Source: Trebonia kvetii | GTDB lineage: Bacteria; Actinomycetota; Actinomycetes; Streptosporangiales; Streptosporangiaceae | Length of the DNA: 64,000 nt | Assembly (NCBI RefSeq): GCF_007827045.1 | Contig: NZ_RPFW01000006.1 | Location: forward strand, 248,001 to 312,000 | Direction of reading: 5' to 3' | The notes under the pieces: generated by a model | The model's database searches: none | What the model saw: the letters and a program-made list of their open reading frames with translations, nothing else | What the model was told of the DNA's origin: nothing | Shown here: positions 35,693-43,361 of the stretch, one piece after another | Layout of the letters: every line of letters starts with the position of its first letter | Numbering within the stretch: the first letter of the stretch is position 1 | Translations under genes and position numbers: made by a program

Positions 35693-37445
35693 AGCGCACC
35701 TCCTCAAGGAGGGCGAGGGCGGCGGCCCGGTCGCGGACTGACAGCAGGGCCATCTTGGCGCCCTCGCCCGCCACGTTGCCGGCGGCGACGATCCGGCGCG
35801 GCCCCACGTCGGGAACCAGGCCGATCCTGATCGCGGACTTCGCCGACAGGTAGGAGCCGAAGCTGCCCGCGAGCAGCACCTGCTTGACGTCCTCCGTTGT
35901 CAGGCCGGCTTCCTCGAGGAGGATCTGCCAGCCGGTGGAGATCGCCGTCTTGGCGAACTGCAGCTCGCGGATGTCCCGCTGCGACAGGTACACGCTGCTC
36001 GCCGGGTCGCGGTCCGCGGACCAGTGCAGCACGAAGACGCGCTCCTTGCCGATCATCGTCAGCCGGCCGGCCAGTCCTGGCGCCACGTCGGCGTCCCGCA
36101 CGAACCGGCCCGACGAGTCGATAACGCCGGCCTCCACGAGCGCGGCCACCGCGTCCACCAGGCCGGAGCCGCACAGCCCGGCGGGCTCGGTGTCGCCGAT
36201 GACGGTCAGCTTGAGTTCGCCGTCCTCGGTGATCGTGACCGCCTCGATGGCGCCGTCGGCGGCCCGCATGCCGCAGCGGATGGACGCGCCCTCGAAGGCA
36301 GGGCCGGCCGGCGCCGCGGTGGCGAGCAGCCAGTCGCGGCCGCCGAGCACGATCTCGCAGTTGGTGCCGATGTCGATGAACAGCCTGACCCGCGGGTCGC
36401 GGTCCATGCCGCTTGCCAGCAGCCCCGCGGTGATGTCGCCGCCGACATAGGCACCGAACGCGGGGAAGACGACGGCCCGCGCCTGCGGGTGCGCGGGCAC
36501 GCCGAGATCGCCTGCGCGCACCTCGGGCAGCAGCCGAGCGGCCATGATGAACGGCGCGACGCCGAGCGGCTCGGGGTCGATGCCGAGGACCAGGTGGACC
36601 ATGGTGGCGTTGCCCGCCAGGGCGACCTCGTAGACCTCCTCAGGCGGCACGCCGCCCGCCTTGAGCACGGCATGACTCAGCTCGGCGAGTGTGTCCTGGG
36701 CGAGCTGCCGCAGCTTGTCCCCGGCGGCGGGGTCGAGCATGGTCGCGGAGATCCTGGCGATCACGTCGGCGCCGAACGGCTGCTGCTTGTTGAGCATGGA
36801 CTCGACGGCCACCGGGGTGCCGGTGGTGAGGTCGAGCAGGGCGGCGACGACCGTGGTCGTGCCGAGGTCGAAGGCGAGCCCGTACACGCGGCCGCTGGTG
36901 TCGCCCTCCTCGACCGCGATCAGCGTCTCGTCGGCGACGACGGCGGTCACCTTGAAGTCCGCCCGGCGCAGCGTGCCGCCGAGGGTGCGCAGCACGGCCA
37001 GGTCGGGCGCGGGGTTGAGGTCGGCCAGCTCGGCGAGTACCCGCTCCAGGTCGGTGACCTGATCGGTCAGCGTCGGCTCGGACAGTTCCAGGTATCGCTT
37101 GATGACCGCGGGCCGGAGGATGACCTGGCGGCCCACGCCGACGGTGGCCGCCTTGGGCCGGGTGGTCAGCGGCGGCACCTCGATGTCGGCGTCGGTGGTG
37201 GCGGGCGTGCGGCAGGCGAGCCGCCAGCCGTCCTTGATCTCCTGCGCGGTGTAGGCGCGCAGGTCGAGGCTGGTCGGCAGCGGCGCGTCGGCCTTGAACC
37301 TGATCCGGCACTTCTTGCAGGTGCCGTGGCCGCCGCAGGTGGAGTCGATCGCGATGCCATTCCAGCTCGCCGCGTCGAAGAGGGTGACGCCGAGCGGCAC
37401 CCGCACCGGGCGGTCGTTGAACCGCAGGTCGACCCGCTGGCTCAT
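35631..37445 (-). CDS. RACo/RamA-like ATP-dependent reductive activator of corrinoid protein
   Basis: A 604-residue protein. An N-terminal plant-type [2Fe-2S] ferredoxin domain has Cys37, Cys43, Cys46 and Cys78. A linker follows (~95-180), then a C-terminal ASKHA-fold ATPase (DUF4445, ~185-590; GLAFDLGTTTVVAALLDL, DIGTNCEIVLGG, LAGSFGSYLS). Such proteins reduce the inactivated Co(II) corrinoid back to Co(I). It contains no RamA-style C-terminal [4Fe-4S] pair that I can see, so it is nearer to RACo. ATGA overlap with the methyltransferase gene upstream. Confidence 0.9.
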   Translation of the reverse strand: MSQRVDLRFNDRPVRVPLGVTLFDAASWNGIAIDSTCGGHGTCKKCRIRFKADAPLPTSLDLRAYTAQEIKDGWRLACRTPATTDADIEVPPLTTRPKAATVGVGRQVILRPAVIKRYLELSEPTLTDQVTDLERVLAELADLNPAPDLAVLRTLGGTLRRADFKVTAVVADETLIAVEEGDTSGRVYGLAFDLGTTTVVAALLDLTTGTPVAVESMLNKQQPFGADVIARISATMLDPAAGDKLRQLAQDTLAELSHAVLKAGGVPPEEVYEVALAGNATMVHLVLGIDPEPLGVAPFIMAARLLPEVRAGDLGVPAHPQARAVVFPAFGAYVGGDITAGLLASGMDRDPRVRLFIDIGTNCEIVLGGRDWLLATAAPAGPAFEGASIRCGMRAADGAIEAVTITEDGELKLTVIGDTEPAGLCGSGLVDAVAALVEAGVIDSSGRFVRDADVAPGLAGRLTMIGKERVFVLHWSADRDPASSVYLSQRDIRELQFAKTAISTGWQILLEEAGLTTEDVKQVLLAGSFGSYLSAKSAIRIGLVPDVGPRRIVAAGNVAGEGAKMALLSVRDRAAALALLEEVRYVELSDRPDFNDRFIDQLGF

Positions 37446-38341
37446 GACTGGGCTTGGCCCGGCATGGCCGGCATCGCCTGCGTCGCGGGGGCCGCCATCG
37501 CGGCCCGGTAGGCGGCGATCCAGGCGGCGCCCCAGTCGTCGTGGCCGAGCAGCAGGTCGGCGGCCCTGACGGCGGTGACCACCTGCGGAGTGCGTGCGTC
37601 CATGATGGCACTCGTCAGCCCGTGCGCCGCCGCGACCGGCAGGAATGCGGCGGTCAGCGCGTGCCTGTCCGGCATGCCGAAGGACAGGTTGGACGCGCCG
37701 CAGGTGGTGTTGACGCCGAACTCTTCCCTGATCAGGGCCAGGGTCTCCAGCGTGCGCATGGTGTTGCCGGTGTCCGCGCCCGCGGGCATCGCGAGCGGGT
37801 CGATGACGATGTCCTCGATGGGGATCTGGTACCGCTCGGTTGCCGTGTAGATGAGCTTCCGGGTCAGCGCGAGGCGCTCCTGCGGTTCGTCGGGTATCTG
37901 CTCCTCGTCGTTGGGCAGGCCAATCACGGCGGCGCCGTACCGCTTCACCAGCGGGAGGATCGTGTCCAGCCGCTCGTCCTCCGCGGTCACCGAATTGACC
38001 AGGGCCTTGCCCTGGTAGACGGCCAGGCCCGCCTCGAGCACCTCGGGGATGGAGGAGTCGATGACGAGCGGCAGGTCGGTCAGCCGCTGGATGAGCGTGA
38101 CCGCCTGGACCATCAGCTCGGCCTCGTCGGCCAGCGGCGCGCCCATGTTGACGTCGAGCAGCATGGCGCCGCCCGCGACCTGCTGCGCGACGTCGATCTC
38201 GACGCGGGACAGGTCGCCGTCGCGGAGCTGCCGCTGGAACTTGGCACGGCCGGTGGGGTTGATCCGTTCCCCGATGATGGCGAACGGCTGGTCATGGCCT
38301 ATCGTGACGGTCTTCGCGTAGCTGGAGATCGTCGTGTGCAC
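37442..38341 (-). CDS. Methyltetrahydrofolate:corrinoid methyltransferase (pterin-binding, AcsE/MtgA-like)
   Basis: A 299-residue TIM-barrel of the pterin-binding family: FAIIGERINPTGR, LDVNMGAP, LPLVIDSS, ALVNSVTAED, IVIDPLA, GASNLSFGMP and the C-terminal LTSAIMDA. It catalyses methyl exchange between methyl-corrinoid protein and tetrahydrofolate, as MtgA does in glycine betaine users. Length is that of stand-alone AcsE/MtgA rather than MetH. The tail is Ala/Met/Pro-rich. Twelve bp after the corrinoid gene. Confidence 0.92.
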   Translation of the reverse strand: MHTTISSYAKTVTIGHDQPFAIIGERINPTGRAKFQRQLRDGDLSRVEIDVAQQVAGGAMLLDVNMGAPLADEAELMVQAVTLIQRLTDLPLVIDSSIPEVLEAGLAVYQGKALVNSVTAEDERLDTILPLVKRYGAAVIGLPNDEEQIPDEPQERLALTRKLIYTATERYQIPIEDIVIDPLAMPAGADTGNTMRTLETLALIREEFGVNTTCGASNLSFGMPDRHALTAAFLPVAAAHGLTSAIMDARTPQVVTAVRAADLLLGHDDWGAAWIAAYRAAMAAPATQAMPAMPGQAQS

Positions 38342-38353
38342 GCTGTCCTCCGG

Positions 38354-39019
38354 TCAGACGGGGGCGAGGGCGCGACGGCGCCTGATGAGCTCCTTGGCCT
38401 TGACCACGGCAGCGGAGGCGTCCGCCGCGTAGCCATCGGCACCGACCACGTCGGCGTACTCCTGGGTGACCGGGGCGCCGCCGACCATGACGATCACCTG
38501 ATCCCGCAGGCCGGCCTTGGTCAGCGCGTTGATGTTCGCCTTGAACATCGGCATCGTCGTGGTGAGGAACGCGGAGAAGCCCACGATGTCCGGCTTGTGC
38601 GTCTTGACCGCGTCGACGAACTTCTCCGGTGAGACCTGCACGCCGAGGTCGATGACCTGGAATCCGGCGCCCTCGAACATGATGTTCACCAGGTTCTTGC
38701 CGATGTCGTGCACATCGCCCTTGACGGTGCCCATCACCACCGTGCCGATCTGGTCCGCGCCGGTCTCGGCGAGCAGCGGGCGGAGGATCTCGAGCGCGCC
38801 GGCCATGGCCTTGCCGGCGATGAGCATCTCAGGTACGAAGAAGTCGCCGCGCTCGAAGCGCGCGCCGACCTCCTCGAGCGACGGGATGAGCGCCTCGTAA
38901 AGCAGCGTCTCTGGCCCGAGCCCGTCGGCGAGCCCCTGCCTGGTCAGCTCGAGAACGGCGGGCCCGTTCCCGGTCAGCGTCCTGTCGTAGAGCTCGGTGA
39001 GCAGTTCTTCTCGGGTCAT
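38354..39019 (-). CDS. Corrinoid (B12-binding) methyl-carrier protein
   Basis: A 221-residue protein with an N-terminal helical cap (~1-88) and a Rossmann B12 domain (~90-215). The base-on-to-His motif is GDVHDIGKN, in which His104 is the predicted lower cobalt ligand, plus GFSAFLTTTM and MVGGAPVT. Size and layout match MtbC/MttC/MtgC. It shuttles a methyl group from the MttB-type protein to the pterin methyltransferase. ATGA overlap with iclR. Confidence 0.95.
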   Translation of the reverse strand: MTREELLTELYDRTLTGNGPAVLELTRQGLADGLGPETLLYEALIPSLEEVGARFERGDFFVPEMLIAGKAMAGALEILRPLLAETGADQIGTVVMGTVKGDVHDIGKNLVNIMFEGAGFQVIDLGVQVSPEKFVDAVKTHKPDIVGFSAFLTTTMPMFKANINALTKAGLRDQVIVMVGGAPVTQEYADVVGADGYAADASAAVVKAKELIRRRRALAPV

Positions 39020-39792
39020 GCGGTGCTCGCCTTCCTCGATGTCCGCGGCCGGTGGCCGAGCGCGGCGGACAGCCCGGCCGCCTCCTCCACGCAGCGGCGG
39101 GCCGCGTTCGCCGCCGCTTCCCTGGTCATCCGGGAGGTCGGCGCCGACACTGACAGGGCCGCCACCACGGCGCCGTCATAGCGGAAGACGGGCGCCGCGA
39201 ACGCGATAAGGCCGCGCTCAAGCTCCTCGTCGGTGACCGCGTAGCCCCTGGCGCGGACCGCGGCGAGCTCGGCGCGCAGCGCGGCCTCGCTGGTGATGGT
39301 CTTGTCGGTGCACCGCGCGAGCTCGCCCGAGGGCAGCTTCGCCACGCCGTAGGCGAGCAGCACCTTGCCGAGGCCCGAGGCGTGCAGCGGGACCGGGCGG
39401 CCGATCCAGTTGGTCCCGCCGATCAGGTAGGTGCAGTCGACCTGCGCGATCTGCTCCACCGTGTCCCCCGCGGCCACGCCGAGGTTGACCGTCTCGCCGG
39501 TGGTCTTGCCGAGCCGGTCGAGGAACGGCTGGGCGACGGCGACCAGCGAGGTGTCCGCGCCGCCGCGCCAAGCGAAGCTGACGAACATCTCGCCTGGCAG
39601 GAACCGGCCGTGATCATCGCGGCGGACTAGGTGGTTGCGCTCGAGGGCGAGCAGCAGGCGCGATGTCGTGGACTTGGCGAGGCCGGTGACCTCGGCGAGC
39701 TCGGTGAAGGTGACCGGATCGGCGGCGTGCACGACCTCCGAGAGCAGGCGCGCGGCCCGGTCCACGGCCTGGGTGCCGTTGGGGTTGCTCAT
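39016..39792 (-). CDS. IclR-family transcriptional regulator
   Basis: A 258-residue regulator: N-terminal winged helix (~5-65; AVDRAARLLSEVV, TFTELAEVTGLAKSTTSRLL) and C-terminal effector-binding domain (~80-250; VAQPFLDRLGKTTGETVNLG, GYAVTDEELERGL). It is the first gene of the corrinoid demethylation operon and is divergent from the mttB-like gene, so it most likely controls both and itself. The frame extends to 39963, but ATG 39792 matches family N-termini. The effector would be the methylated substrate or product (inference). Confidence 0.9.
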   Translation of the reverse strand: MSNPNGTQAVDRAARLLSEVVHAADPVTFTELAEVTGLAKSTTSRLLLALERNHLVRRDDHGRFLPGEMFVSFAWRGGADTSLVAVAQPFLDRLGKTTGETVNLGVAAGDTVEQIAQVDCTYLIGGTNWIGRPVPLHASGLGKVLLAYGVAKLPSGELARCTDKTITSEAALRAELAAVRARGYAVTDEELERGLIAFAAPVFRYDGAVVAALSVSAPTSRMTREAAANAARRCVEEAAGLSAALGHRPRTSRKASTA

Positions 39793-39826
39793 CGGGATTT
39801 TCCGCCTGCCGTGCTCGGTGGTCCTA

Positions 39827-39855
39827 TTCCACTTTATGGAACCAAGTTCTACGAT
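39827..39855. promoter_or_regulatory. Candidate IclR operator and overlapping divergent promoters
   Basis: The palindrome TTCCA-N5-TGGAA (39827-39841) fits the TTCC-N7-GGAA style of IclR-family sites. Read on the minus strand it contains TAAAGT, a plausible -10 for iclR. On the plus strand TTCCAC (39827-39832) lies 17 bp before TACGAT (39850-39855), a plausible -35/-10 pair for the mttB-like gene. One protein bound here could block both directions. Confidence 0.55.
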
Positions 39856-39876
39856 ATGAGCGTGTTTGTCAATAGA

Positions 39877-41322
39877 ATGCCGCGCTACGAGATCCTCTCT
39901 CCGGACGCGATCGCGGTCCTCGACAAGGGCTGGCGACGCATTGTCTCCGAGGTCGGCGTGCAATTCGCCAAACCGGAGGCGGTCGACCTATTCGCCAAGG
40001 CCGGGCAGCGGACCGACGGCGAGATCGTCTACCTCGACCCCGAGTTCGTGCTCGAGCAGGTCGCCAAGGTGCCGCGCGAGTTCGACATCCAGGCGCGCAA
40101 CCCCGCCAACACGGTGCACATCGGCGGCGACCACATGGTGTTCGGCGCGGTCTACGGGTCACCGTTCGTCCGCGAGGGCGCGGTCAGGCGCGACGCCACG
40201 CTCGACGACTTCCACAAGCTGTGCCAGCTCTCACAGGCATTCCCGCAGCTGGACACCGCCGGCGGGGTGATCTGCGAGCCGAACGACGCGCCGCTCGACT
40301 CCAGGCACCTGGACATGATCCACGCACTCAGCACGCTGACCGACAAGATCTACATGGGCAACGTGGTCTCCGGGCCGAACGCGGCGGACACGATCGCGAT
40401 GACCGAGATCCTGTTCGGCGGCGGTGCGGGCCGCGAGGCCGGCCACGCCTCGATCGAGCGGACGCCAGCCGTGGTCTCGCTGATCAACTGCAACTCGCCG
40501 CTGCGCTGGGACGACCGGATGCTCGACGCGCAGTTCGAGTACTGCGCCGCCGGCCAGCCGGTGGTGCTCACGCCGTTCCTGCTGATGGGCGCGATGTCCC
40601 CGGTGTCGATCCCGGCGGCGCTCGCGCAGCAGCTCGCCGAGGCCATGGCGGGCATCGCCCTCGCGCAGCTCATCAGGCCCGGCTGCCCGGTCATCTTCGG
40701 GTCATTCCTGTCCAACATCGACATGCAGTCGGGGTCGCCCTCGTTCGGCACGCCCGAGTCGGCGATCGGCCTGCTGTGCACCGGCCAGCTCGCACGGCAC
40801 TACGGTCTGCCCTTCCGCACCGGCGGCGGTCTCAACTCCTCGCAGACCGCGGACGCCCAGGCCGCCTACGAGTCGCTGATGACCCTGCTGCCCACGTTCC
40901 TTGCAGGCGCCAACTTCGTGATGCACGCGGCGGGATGGCTCGAGGGCGGTCTTGTCAGCTGCTATGAGAAGTTCATTATCGACATCGAGCTGCTCCGCGA
41001 GCTCCGGGTCGAATTCACCCCGCTGGAGATCACCGAGGAATCGCTCGCATTCGGCGCTCACGTCGAGGTCGGTCACGGCGGGCACTTCCTCGGCGCGGCC
41101 CACACTATGGAACGGTTCAGGGACTGCTTCTACCGTCCGCTGCTTTCCTCTACGGCCAACTTCGAGCGCTGGCTGCGGTACGGCGGCAAGGACGCCACCG
41201 AGCGGGCGGGCGAGATCTGGCGGTCAACCCTCGACAGCTACCAGCCGCCCCCGCTCGACGACGCCATCCGGGCGGAGCTGGACGACTACGTATCGAGGCG
41301 GCGTGTGGAGCTTGGCGACTGA
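39877..41322 (+). CDS. MttB-superfamily corrinoid methyltransferase, non-pyrrolysine type
   Basis: A ~481-residue member of the trimethylamine methyltransferase superfamily (YEILSPDAIAVLDKG, VSEVGVQF, VSLINCNSPLRWD, FLLMGAMSPVSI, SFGTPESA, TGGGLNSSQTADAQAAYES, LEGGLVSCYEKFIID, GHFLGAAHTMERFRDCFYRP). The frame contains no in-frame UAG, so it lacks pyrrolysine. Characterised members of that kind (MtgB, MtpB, MtcB) demethylate glycine betaine, proline betaine or carnitine. It methylates the corrinoid protein encoded divergently. Start ATG 39877 fits family length and the candidate promoter; ATG 39856 is possible. Confidence 0.9.
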   Translation: MPRYEILSPDAIAVLDKGWRRIVSEVGVQFAKPEAVDLFAKAGQRTDGEIVYLDPEFVLEQVAKVPREFDIQARNPANTVHIGGDHMVFGAVYGSPFVREGAVRRDATLDDFHKLCQLSQAFPQLDTAGGVICEPNDAPLDSRHLDMIHALSTLTDKIYMGNVVSGPNAADTIAMTEILFGGGAGREAGHASIERTPAVVSLINCNSPLRWDDRMLDAQFEYCAAGQPVVLTPFLLMGAMSPVSIPAALAQQLAEAMAGIALAQLIRPGCPVIFGSFLSNIDMQSGSPSFGTPESAIGLLCTGQLARHYGLPFRTGGGLNSSQTADAQAAYESLMTLLPTFLAGANFVMHAAGWLEGGLVSCYEKFIIDIELLRELRVEFTPLEITEESLAFGAHVEVGHGGHFLGAAHTMERFRDCFYRPLLSSTANFERWLRYGGKDATERAGEIWRSTLDSYQPPPLDDAIRAELDDYVSRRRVELGD

Positions 41323-41327
41323 TAAGT

Positions 41328-41363
41328 CCAGACGCCTTTGGGGCTGGCCACAAAGGCGTCTGG
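41328..41363 (+). terminator. Hairpin after the mttB-like gene
   Basis: A perfect 13-bp inverted repeat (CCAGACGCCTTTG, 41328-41340; mate 41351-41363) with a 10-base loop, starting 5 bp after the stop codon. It likely terminates or attenuates transcription into purU, which would otherwise be co-transcribed. Confidence 0.72.
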
Positions 41364-41417
41364 CACTCCCTTTGTACGACTAAATCCATGCTCAGCAAGG
41401 CATGTATGGTGGGTGAT

Positions 41418-42290
41418 ATGAGCAAGTCGCAGACTAACGGCCTTGAGTTTGTGCTGACGCTGTCCTGCCCGGACAAGCCAGGCATTGTCTACGCGGTGTC
41501 GAGTTTCCTGGTGCAGCACTCGGCCAACATCATCGCCAGCCAGCAGTATGGCGAGCCGGACGGCGGCCTGTTCTTCATGCGCGTGCACTTCTCCGTGCCG
41601 CAGCCCGGCCGGGCGACTGCCGAGCTCGAGCGCGACTTCACCTGGGTTGCCGAGGCCTTCCACATGACCTGGCAGCTGCACGACAAGTCCGAGCGGATCA
41701 AGACCCTGCTCATGGTCTCCCAGCTCGGCCACTGCCTGAACGACCTGCTGTTCCGCTGGTCGACGGGCTCACTGCCGATCGACATCACCGGTGTGGTCTC
41801 CAACCACGCGGTCTTCCGCGGCCTCACGGAGTCCTACAAGCTGGCCTTCCACCACATCCCCGTGACCAAGGAGACCAAGCCGGCCGCCGAGGCCGAGCTC
41901 ATGTCGATCATCGACGAGACGAACACCGAGCTGATCGTGCTCGCCCGCTACATGCAGATCCTGTCTCCCGAGGTGTGCAAGCGCGTCGAGGGCCGGATGA
42001 TCAACATCCACCACTCGTTCCTGCCGTCCTTCAAGGGCGCCAAGCCCTACCACCAGGCGCACGCGAAGGGCGTGAAGCTGATCGGCGCGACGGCGCACTA
42101 CGTGACGCCTGACCTGGACGAGGGACCGATCATCGAGCAGGGCCTGATGCGCGTGGACCACTCCCACTCACCGGAGCGGCTGGTCGAGGCGGGCCGCGAC
42201 GTGGAGGCCCAGGTGCTGGCCCGCGCGGTCACCTGGCACGCCGAGCACCGCATCCTGCTCAACGGGAACCGGACCGTCGTTTTGCAGTAA
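41418..42290 (+). CDS. purU: Formyltetrahydrofolate deformylase
   Basis: A 290-residue PurU: N-terminal ACT domain (~8-85; LTLSCPDKPGIVYAVSSFL) and C-terminal formyltransferase-fold hydrolase (~90-285) with INIHHSFLPSFKGAKPYHQA (catalytic Asn/His) and the Asp of TPDLDEGPI. Hydrolyses 10-formyl-THF to formate and THF. Following an N-demethylation locus it would recycle THF loaded with C1 units. Start ATG 41418 with GGTGGGTG upstream. Confidence 0.95.
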   Translation: MSKSQTNGLEFVLTLSCPDKPGIVYAVSSFLVQHSANIIASQQYGEPDGGLFFMRVHFSVPQPGRATAELERDFTWVAEAFHMTWQLHDKSERIKTLLMVSQLGHCLNDLLFRWSTGSLPIDITGVVSNHAVFRGLTESYKLAFHHIPVTKETKPAAEAELMSIIDETNTELIVLARYMQILSPEVCKRVEGRMINIHHSFLPSFKGAKPYHQAHAKGVKLIGATAHYVTPDLDEGPIIEQGLMRVDHSHSPERLVEAGRDVEAQVLARAVTWHAEHRILLNGNRTVVLQ

Positions 42291-42377
42291 CCGCCGGGGG
42301 CGTCCCCCGTACCCGAGTTCCGCCGCACCTCAAGATACGTCTTGTTGGCGGACTTCAATATGTGATATCACTTTGAT

Positions 42378-43361
42378 ATGACTTCGCCAGAACTCGAGCT
42401 CGACGGGCTGCGGCGGCGGTACGGGACGGTCACCGCGCTCGACGGGCTGACTTTCGGCGTTCCCGCGGGCCAGGTCTTCGGATTCCTCGGCCCGAACGGC
42501 GCGGGCAAGACGACCACCATGCGCGCCATCTTCGGCGTCGCCGCACTGGACGCGGGCGAGATCCGCTGGCGGAGTCGCCCGGTCGGTGAGGCCGCCCGCC
42601 GCACGTTCGGCTACATGCCTGAGGAGCGCGGTCTCTACCCCGCCATGGAGCTGTTCGACCAGGTGGAGTACTTCGCGCTGCTGCACGGCATGGACGCCCC
42701 GGCCGCCGCGAGTGCCGCGAAGCACTGGATCGACCGCCTTGGCCTGTCTGGCAGGGAAGGCACCAGGATCGACGCGCTCTCCCACGGCAACCAGCAGCGG
42801 GCGCAGCTCGCCGTCGCGCTCGTCCACGATCCGGAACTGCTCGTGCTCGATGAGCCGTTCTCCGGCCTCGACCCCGGCGGCATCGACGACATGAGCTCCA
42901 TCCTCAGGGAGCGCGCCGCCGCCGGCGTCACCGTGCTGTTCTCCAGCCACCAGCTCGACCTCGTCGAGGACATCTGCGAGGCGGTGGCGATCATCCACCA
43001 CGGCCGCCTCGTCGTGTCCGGCCCGGTGGCCGAGCTGCGCCGCGGCGACCGTCCCCGGCTCGCGGTCCGGGTGTCGGGCGACACCGCGGCCGCCTGGGCG
43101 GCGGGGCTCGGTGAGACAAGCGGGACGGTGGACGCGGTGCGCGCCGATGGCACCGCGGAGATATCCATAACGAGTTCGGCCGACTCCCAGGCGATCCTGG
43201 ATCGCGCCAGGGCGGCGGGGACCGTGGAGCACTTCGCGTACGAGGACCGGTCGCTTTCTGAGGTGTTCCGCCGGGCCACGGGGGCCTCGGTGGGCCAGGC
43301 GGAGGCCGAGCACGCCGCGGCGAGCATGGCAAGCGGGGTAACGACGGGAGCGCGGCGATGA
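42378..43361 (+). CDS. ABC transporter ATP-binding protein (NatA-like, with DUF4162)
   Basis: A 327-residue ATPase: Walker A GPNGAGKTT (~37-45), signature LSHGNQQR, Walker B LLVLDEPFSGLD and the H-loop FSSHQ. Residues ~225-300 form the DUF4162 tail of NatA-like exporters. No Shine-Dalgarno precedes ATG 42378, and an AT-rich promoter-like stretch (42342-42377) reaches the start, so a leaderless mRNA is possible. ATGA overlap with the permease gene. Confidence 0.9.
   Translation: MTSPELELDGLRRRYGTVTALDGLTFGVPAGQVFGFLGPNGAGKTTTMRAIFGVAALDAGEIRWRSRPVGEAARRTFGYMPEERGLYPAMELFDQVEYFALLHGMDAPAAASAAKHWIDRLGLSGREGTRIDALSHGNQQRAQLAVALVHDPELLVLDEPFSGLDPGGIDDMSSILRERAAAGVTVLFSSHQLDLVEDICEAVAIIHHGRLVVSGPVAELRRGDRPRLAVRVSGDTAAAWAAGLGETSGTVDAVRADGTAEISITSSADSQAILDRARAAGTVEHFAYEDRSLSEVFRRATGASVGQAEAEHAAASMASGVTTGARR

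Noticed and set aside
39793-39876. Cobalamin riboswitch for the corrinoid operon
   Set aside because: The divergent gap is far shorter than a B12 riboswitch (~200 nt) and no B12-box-like sequence is visible.
39877-41322. Pyrrolysine-containing trimethylamine methyltransferase
   Set aside because: The frame has no in-frame UAG and no pyl genes are in the window; it belongs to the non-Pyl part of the superfamily.
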